DNA of 64,000 nucleotides from Limnoperna fortunei (taxonomy: Eukaryota; Mollusca; Bivalvia; Mytilida; Modiolidae): NCBI GenBank assembly GCA_944474755.1, contig OX104111.1:94902805-94966804 (forward strand), given 5' to 3'. A program made the translations under genes and the position numbers. Positions within the stretch are counted from its first letter, which is position 1. Each line of letters starts with the position of its first letter. Under the pieces are notes generated by a model. That model made no database searches and was not told the origin of the DNA. It saw nothing but the letters and a program-made list of their open reading frames with translations. This document shows positions 58,901 to 64,000 of the stretch, in pieces.

Positions 58901-61900
58901 GCCGGAGTACCCGGAGAGAACCCCCGACCTGCGGTAGGAAAACTGGCAATCCTTGTCAATTAAGATTGGAGTCGAGTACACCCTGCCTGCAGTGAGAATC
59001 GAACCCGCAATCTCAGTGTTGACAGACCACGTGATCAATAGTAAACGAACTACCTTGACCACTCGGCCACCGAGACCCCCAACATAGTAAGTAAAATTCT
59101 GCCAAACCCACTCATCATTAAGTGTCATTCTTGCAAACAATACTTACTGAAGAACCTGATCACTTAAAGGACAATGTTCTAAACTCAGTTTCTTCAACTG
59201 ATTACATGCAGATAACAATTCCTGCAACACATGACATGTAATAGAAGCCATACTCAAGTCTAAGTACTGAACTCTGGAAAATCTGAAATTCAAACCAAAA
59301 ATAAATGGGTATCAATATAAACTACAATAAAATATATTCTACTTCATTTAGGACAGGGTTCCAGCTAGGATTTTTTAATGAAAAGTCATTTTTGTGTACA
59401 GCTGTTTTTAATATCTTATTTTTTGTACATTTATTTAAATGTATAAATGCATGTAAGATTATTAATGAATACGATAAATATTCAATATTTACCAGAATCA
59501 TTTTGTAACAAATATGTATTCAATACAAATTGCCATGTTACAAATATTTAAACGGATTGAAATTAAATATTTTAAAGGGACTGCCAAAATATTTTTTTGA
59601 AATTTGTGCATTTGTCATTTAAATGCCAGCAGAATTGTATTTACAAAACAATTGATTTGGCCCTAAAGTTCATATGTGCTCCAGAGACTGTCGTATTTTT
59701 TATGTTTTTCGCTAGTATTTTAACCCAACACATTATGTACAATTTAAAATAATATTGGAACTAGCACTGTTCGAAATTAGAGGGCGACATCAACTTTTAA
59801 AGAGGAACAAGTGAGTTCATGATAAGGTAGCCCAAGTGGACATCCAACACAACCCTTCCTTGGTAAACAAGGAACCTGTGAGCTACTGCTCACTCAGTAT
59901 ACCCCTGCTATTCACATCTCTTTATAATGACTAAGTTGATAAGTCGGTAAACAGGAAGTAGATGCAACAGACCTAAAATCGGTACTCAAAATATAGGACC
60001 ACTCGGTAAGGTCACAAGTAAAATTTCAAATGGTTGTTACGAAAGTTATGTTGTGGATGGAAGGTTGGAAGGACGGACAGACAGAGGTAAACCAGTATAC
60101 CCCCTCTTCTTCGAAGGGGGTTATAATAAGCTATATCGTGTTTGACGGTGTGTACACAATAATCAAATGATTAATTCACGTCTTTCCATATGCGCGCCAC
60201 CTACCGGTAACATGTTCGGTAACTCTAGTTTACATGTAAGACTGTAGTTGGTATAACATAACATAAATCTGTCACACTTACCTTCAATAAACAATTAATT
60301 GGCACCTACGTTGGTGAAACCCCCATTAAATAAAAAGGGATATTAAAATATATATCAGATATACAGACTTTGCAAACTTTTGTCAAATAAAAGTGTGTAT
60401 TTAAAAACTCTTAAGTATACACAAAAAGTGTTAACTAATGAACTGTGGTTAATAAGCTGCTAATAAATTGTTAGTATAAATTACTTTCCCACTTTGTGCA
60501 CCAAGGAAATTAATTACCTGTTCAGCGGATGCAAGATAATACACCTGGCTGCCGGTTAGATAAAGGTGATTTTTATTGTGGTGTCAACGAATATACGTGC
60601 AATGTAAATGACATAAATGTATTACATATACATGTAATTATATGTCTCTGATGTGTGTGATCACAGATTTCAATAGGTTGACAGTTATCAGTTACGGATA
60701 ATTGAGTGATTACATATACCTATAATAAAAAAAAATGTCCTACTGAGAAGCTTACTGTACAGGTTAATGGTGTAAATTGGAAAAGGTACACATGCAATTT
60801 TGTAATAATTACCATGGGAAAATGTGTTGTTTGTTTCGGATACAACCTTCCAAGGAATATTTTACCCACATGTTTTAGGATAAGCATTTTCCAAATTGCA
60901 GTCGTAGGTTTAGTGGAATATGTCGAAAATAAAATAGCTTAAGATTATTTCCTTTTTTATTTTGTTTAAGAAAATTATTGCAACCCAGAAAGAGCATCGT
61001 TTTATTGCAGTCATGTAGAGATGTATTAACACGTGATTTCAAGTCTATGAAGGAATGCTCCTCCCATCATTTTTTCCCGCCACACCTATTGATTGGATTC
61101 TAATAGGTGTGTTGCTTTTGATACACGGGGCCACCCACCTGTCAATTAAGTCAATCACATCAGGCGTTCAAAGGAATGACAATTGACACTGAATACTTCC
61201 ATTGTGCACGTCCGATTGTTGTTGAATGTCTATATTATCTGTCAAATGAACAATTGTGTGAACCCAAAAATAAAACTGGAACGTCACAATAACGAGGTCA
61301 AAATATGTTGCAAAACATTGTTTTTTTGGTTTTTAATGCATTGGAAATAAGTATTTTCTCACTGAAAGTTAGTGGTAAGCATATACTGCATGTGCGAGTC
61401 ATACATGTAAATCGCAGTTACCCGCCCCTTTAAGGGAGGTAACACCACTTAATTCGCAATCAGCGAATTATTAAACCAATTCTGATGTCTGTTACATAAT
61501 TATTTTGATTGGCTTGGGTCATAAACTTGTACCAAAGGTAAGCTTTGTGGATTTACCTGTGCCTATTCTGACAATAAAATTTTAAATTTAGAAATATATT
61601 AAATTCAAAATATATGTCATTTTTGAAAACCAGTTCTACTGCAGGCTGGGGCTTTTGTCCGGGTACTCCGCTTCCTCCCCCAATAAAAACTGGACGCCAT
61701 GATACAGCTGAAAAATTGCTGAACGTGGGGTTTAACACCATCAAACAAACAAAACATTTCTGAAAAAGATTCGCCAATTAGGAAAGTGGTGATCACTAGC
61801 AAAATCACTGACTTAATTTTGCATCTAAATCAGTATCCAGTTATTAAGGTATTGGAGAAGACTTAACTATTATCCAAGGCCTTAATATGTTTATGTTAGG

Positions 61901-63043
61901 AACATGTATGATGCAAAACTTAGTGGAGAGCTACTTTTTATTGGATGAATCAATAACAGAGCATGTGCTGATTAATATTTCCAGACAATACTAACCTTGT
62001 GAAATTCAATATATTTGTTGAACAAATAAAAACTGGACCTTCAATCTGCAAAATAGAAAATTCAACATACTTGTTATTTAAATGTGGAATCCTTATGTGC
62101 ACAATATGTTGAATGATTCTTAAAATCCAGTACAAACAATGAAGTTAAATGTTAGATAGGAGTTGCTGGAAGGTCACACTACTACCTTGACCCTAAATGT
62201 AGTAACTTGAATTTGTAATGCTAAATGTCCTCATGAAATGTGGCCTATTTGAGGAATCAATTGTAAAATCATATGTTTTGACATAATGCAGACCTACAAA
62301 CTAACTATGAATCTGTATCAAAGCTGCACTGTGACTTAAATCCAAGTTAGCAACCAGAATTTTGAATGGACATGTCGTTGTGACTTGATGACCACATTAT
62401 TTGTTTGTTTGAATACTGTTTAACATGCTGCCGCATTCAGTAATTTTCCAGCTATATCATGGCGTCCAGTTTTTATTGGGGAGGAAGCCAGAGTACCCGG
62501 AGCCATATTATTTGAAAATATGTCAATAAACAAAATAGTTATTAGCTGGACACCAATTTTCTTCAATTCTGCACTCTGACCTGAGATCTTCAATACTGCC
62601 AACCAAAATGTTGCAGGCAACAATTCATTGATTCTACATTGTATTATCATGTGCCAGGTAATTTGAAAATCCACCCTAGACCCAACACAAATGCAAGAAA
62701 AACACAATCAACTATATGCACCCTGGAATTTCGATCAGAGAGCATAACAATGGCTTTACATATTGAAACTCACATGAGCTGGTCCCATTCTACTAGCCTA
62801 ATCTACAGAATAGTCTTTAAATTTTCACATCTTTAAACTTAATAAGAAAATGTACACCTAAAAAAAATTAAAATTAAAAGTCTGCTAGATTAAAATTTGC
62901 TTAACATAACAGGTTAGTTCTATGATACCTCTGTCTTCGCTAATCGTAAGATCTGTACACCTCTTCGAAGAACACAGCCTAAAACTCCTGATGGTAATGA
63001 TTTATTTGACAGATCGATTCTTTTCCAAAGATGGTCATCACAG
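55216..63043 (-). CDS. SKP2: SKP2 orthologue, LRR and C-terminal exons (5' end outside window)
   Basis: Seven minus-strand exons join with matching phases: 63043-62929, 62045-61996, 59282-59148, 58460-58362, 57354-57227, 56277-56115 and 55408-55216 (stop tga), giving 293 whole residues. All have AG acceptors and GT donors. They encode consecutive leucine-rich repeats: VQYLDLSMASITCHVLQELL, KKLSLEHCPLSDQ, LEVLNLSMCQGIT, LESLNIAWTGLHRHSV, LQKLNISGC, LRELDLSDSTVL and LEYIALSRCYRISP. The C-terminal tail FSSIARPTTG then TSIWGI is the SKP2-specific tail that folds back into the LRR. SKP2 is the F-box substrate receptor of the SCF ubiquitin ligase that, with CKS1, targets the CDK inhibitor p27 in the nucleus (family knowledge). 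Human SKP2 has 424 residues, so about 110-130 N-terminal residues including the F-box lie beyond the right edge. The introns carry SINE, MITE and other repeats. No disabling change was seen. Confidence 0.93.
55870..56079 (-). mobile_element. Decayed SINE with expanded T/G tract, in an SKP2 intron
   Basis: agctatatcatggagttcac, aatccttgtgaatttaaatt, ttgcagaccatgtgatcaat and ctaccttaaccgctgg follow the minus-strand SINE order. The normal tttttattggggg segment is replaced by T11 then G31 (55928-55969). Confidence 0.78.
57528..57816. mobile_element. Fold-back MITE family A, copy 3, in an SKP2 intron
   Basis: The left end ggattaactacaaacaatat with tttctccatc and the right end gtagatagatagttaa match copies 1 and 2. 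The interior is enlarged by an inserted stretch (about 57560-57715). The ttgcacatgttataatctgc and attatattaaatgtgcacaa blocks are conserved. Confidence 0.72.
57826..57950. repeat. 62-bp tandem duplication
   Basis: The segment with taattcagcaattttatttg and gtaatttgacatttatgaaa occurs twice in succession, offset 62 bases, each copy ending in an A run. Confidence 0.88.
58812..59080 (-). mobile_element. Full-length tRNA-derived SINE in an SKP2 intron
   Basis: Read on minus: ctcggtggccgagtggtcaa, gcgggttcgattctcactgc, gattgccagttttcctaccg, ccaataaaaactggacacc and a (caaa)n tail. It is the best-preserved copy beside 8887 and lies 68 bases from the exon at 59148-59282. Confidence 0.92.
59790..60125 (+). 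mobile_element. Interspersed repeat with terminal hairpin, in an SKP2 intron
   Basis: agggcgacatcaacttttaa, tgagctactgctcactcagt and ataggaccactcggtaaggt lead to aaggttggaaggacggacag and a final hairpin, taccccctcttcttcgaag then ggggtta. The ggac-run-then-end order matches the pearl-like elements at 47690 and 50640. Non-coding. Confidence 0.5.
61639..61755 (+). mobile_element. SINE 3' fragment in an SKP2 intron
   Basis: ccgggtactccgcttcctcc, caataaaaactggacgccat and the tail atcaaacaaacaaaac match the SINE 3' core. The tRNA head is missing. Confidence 0.8.
62399..62503 (-). mobile_element. SINE 3' fragment, inverted, in an SKP2 intron
   Basis: ttgtttgtttgaatactg, ccagctatatcatggcgtcc and ttggggaggaagccagagta correspond to the minus-strand 3' half of the SINE; it stops at the ccgga segment. 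Confidence 0.8.
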
Positions 63044-64000
63044 CTGAAAATTCAGATCAATAAAATCTTTTACTGAGCACAACTTGTGCTGATGTAAATA
63101 CACAATGTACCTTATCTATTTATTAGTATTATAGTATAATATATATAATAAGAAATGGACTGGTGCAAATTGCAAAAACAATAATAAGACTGGTACAACT
63201 GATGAAGTCTGGATAAAAACACAAACACCTGCCACCCCCTTTCTAAGTTCACTCAAGGCCGGAAGTATGTGGATAGCCCCTTTAGAATTCTGCTAATGAG
63301 GAGATCCGATAATGTTATAACTGTGTTCCAAGTTTCATGAAGAGGTGAATTCACTTTCATAAGAAAAAGCCAGGGCTCACGCTGGGTCAAAATTATAGGG
63401 AGAAGTCACTTCTCTTTTGGGTGGCTGACAGGGAAAAGTGAGGATAGAACAAGGGAGAAGTGGGTGGACAACAGGGAGAAGTTGCATTAAATGTCGCGAA
63501 AGCGTCCTGTTTTCTTTGTTTTTTTTAAAAATAAGTGTTGGCATTTGCATTTTTATTGTTATATGGTTTTTTAGCAGTTTAATTTATTGAGGATAAAGTA
63601 TTAAAGATTTTATTAACTATTCAGTGTACTTATTTAACACATTTTCATAAATGCATGTATTAAACATAACAATAAAAAAGAATAAACTGTCACAAAACTG
63701 TTCATTAAAATAAATGTTTCTTTGTCATTTGGTATGCAATTTGATTGAAAATGAAGTACTATCAGAAGTAGAAAATTAAATCATTGTGACACATAATATT
63801 TTATGTAAAATGGTAAAATTCACTATTAAAAGTACTTAAACATATTTAACTTAAATTTGTTTAAAGTAACTGCCAAAATACTTTTTTACTACGTTTCTGT
63901 CATTGCAACACTCATTTTATACCTATCAGCGTAGTACTGCAATCTCCAGTACCAAATTCATATCCGATCCGGAAAACATGTTTTTTTGCTCTGAACTGGT
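63044..64000. other. SKP2 intron, right edge of window
   Basis: No F-box exon could be recognised here. The ccagggctcacgctgggtca and gggagaagtcacttctcttt block (63370-63490) looks like an interspersed repeat: its short gggagaag motif recurs three times. Confidence 0.4.

Overview
The window is AT-rich, intron-containing animal DNA. It is best read as bivalve mollusc, probably a mussel (Mytilidae). The clues are an invertebrate-type TIR receptor gene, at least ten copies of a tRNA-derived SINE with a molluscan-looking 3' core ending in (CAAA)n, ~160-bp-core tandem elements resembling bivalve 'pearl' elements, and a hammerhead-ribozyme block that I remember as frequent in Mytilus. The species call is inference; no search was run.

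Four host loci are supported. (1) The 3' part of a membrane TIR-domain receptor lies on + (exons 12076-12240, 12925-13068, 13922-14658); its ectodomain exons were not found. (2) A secreted Ser/Thr-rich protein with one 8-cysteine EGF-like module and a CRGDYC loop is at 22276-24048 (+). (3) A smaller secreted protein with the same 8-cysteine module is at 34781-35233 (+). (4) The C-terminal seven exons of an SKP2 orthologue, an F-box/LRR substrate receptor of SCF ubiquitin ligases, lie on - between 63043 and 55216. All its splice phases agree; the F-box exons lie beyond the right edge. A possible terminal exon of an unidentified gene sits at 18650-18744 (-).

Most of the rest is mobile or repetitive DNA. 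From 1 to 10930 there are a ~40-bp minisatellite, fold-back elements, a 2.9-kb inverted pair of 447-bp tandem arrays, a perfect 79-bp hairpin, a hammerhead ribozyme between 177-bp direct repeats, two SINEs and a decayed ~165-bp tandem repeat. From 15300 to 34600 there are fold-back MITEs, a 1.33-kb MULE-type DNA transposon with ~88-bp terminal inverted repeats and an 8-bp target duplication, and a dead LINE. From 36476 to 43285 a 6.8-kb minisatellite passes from a homogenised 32-bp unit to a related 35-bp unit and then decays. From 43727 to 55200 there are a truncated LINE, SINEs, two pearl-like elements and a MITE copy. The SKP2 introns hold more SINE, MITE and repeat copies, including a 31-base G run grown inside a SINE.

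The most promising leads are the hammerhead/direct-repeat block (7247-8059), the 8-cysteine EGF gene pair, the large inverted 447-bp array and the MULE with clean boundaries.
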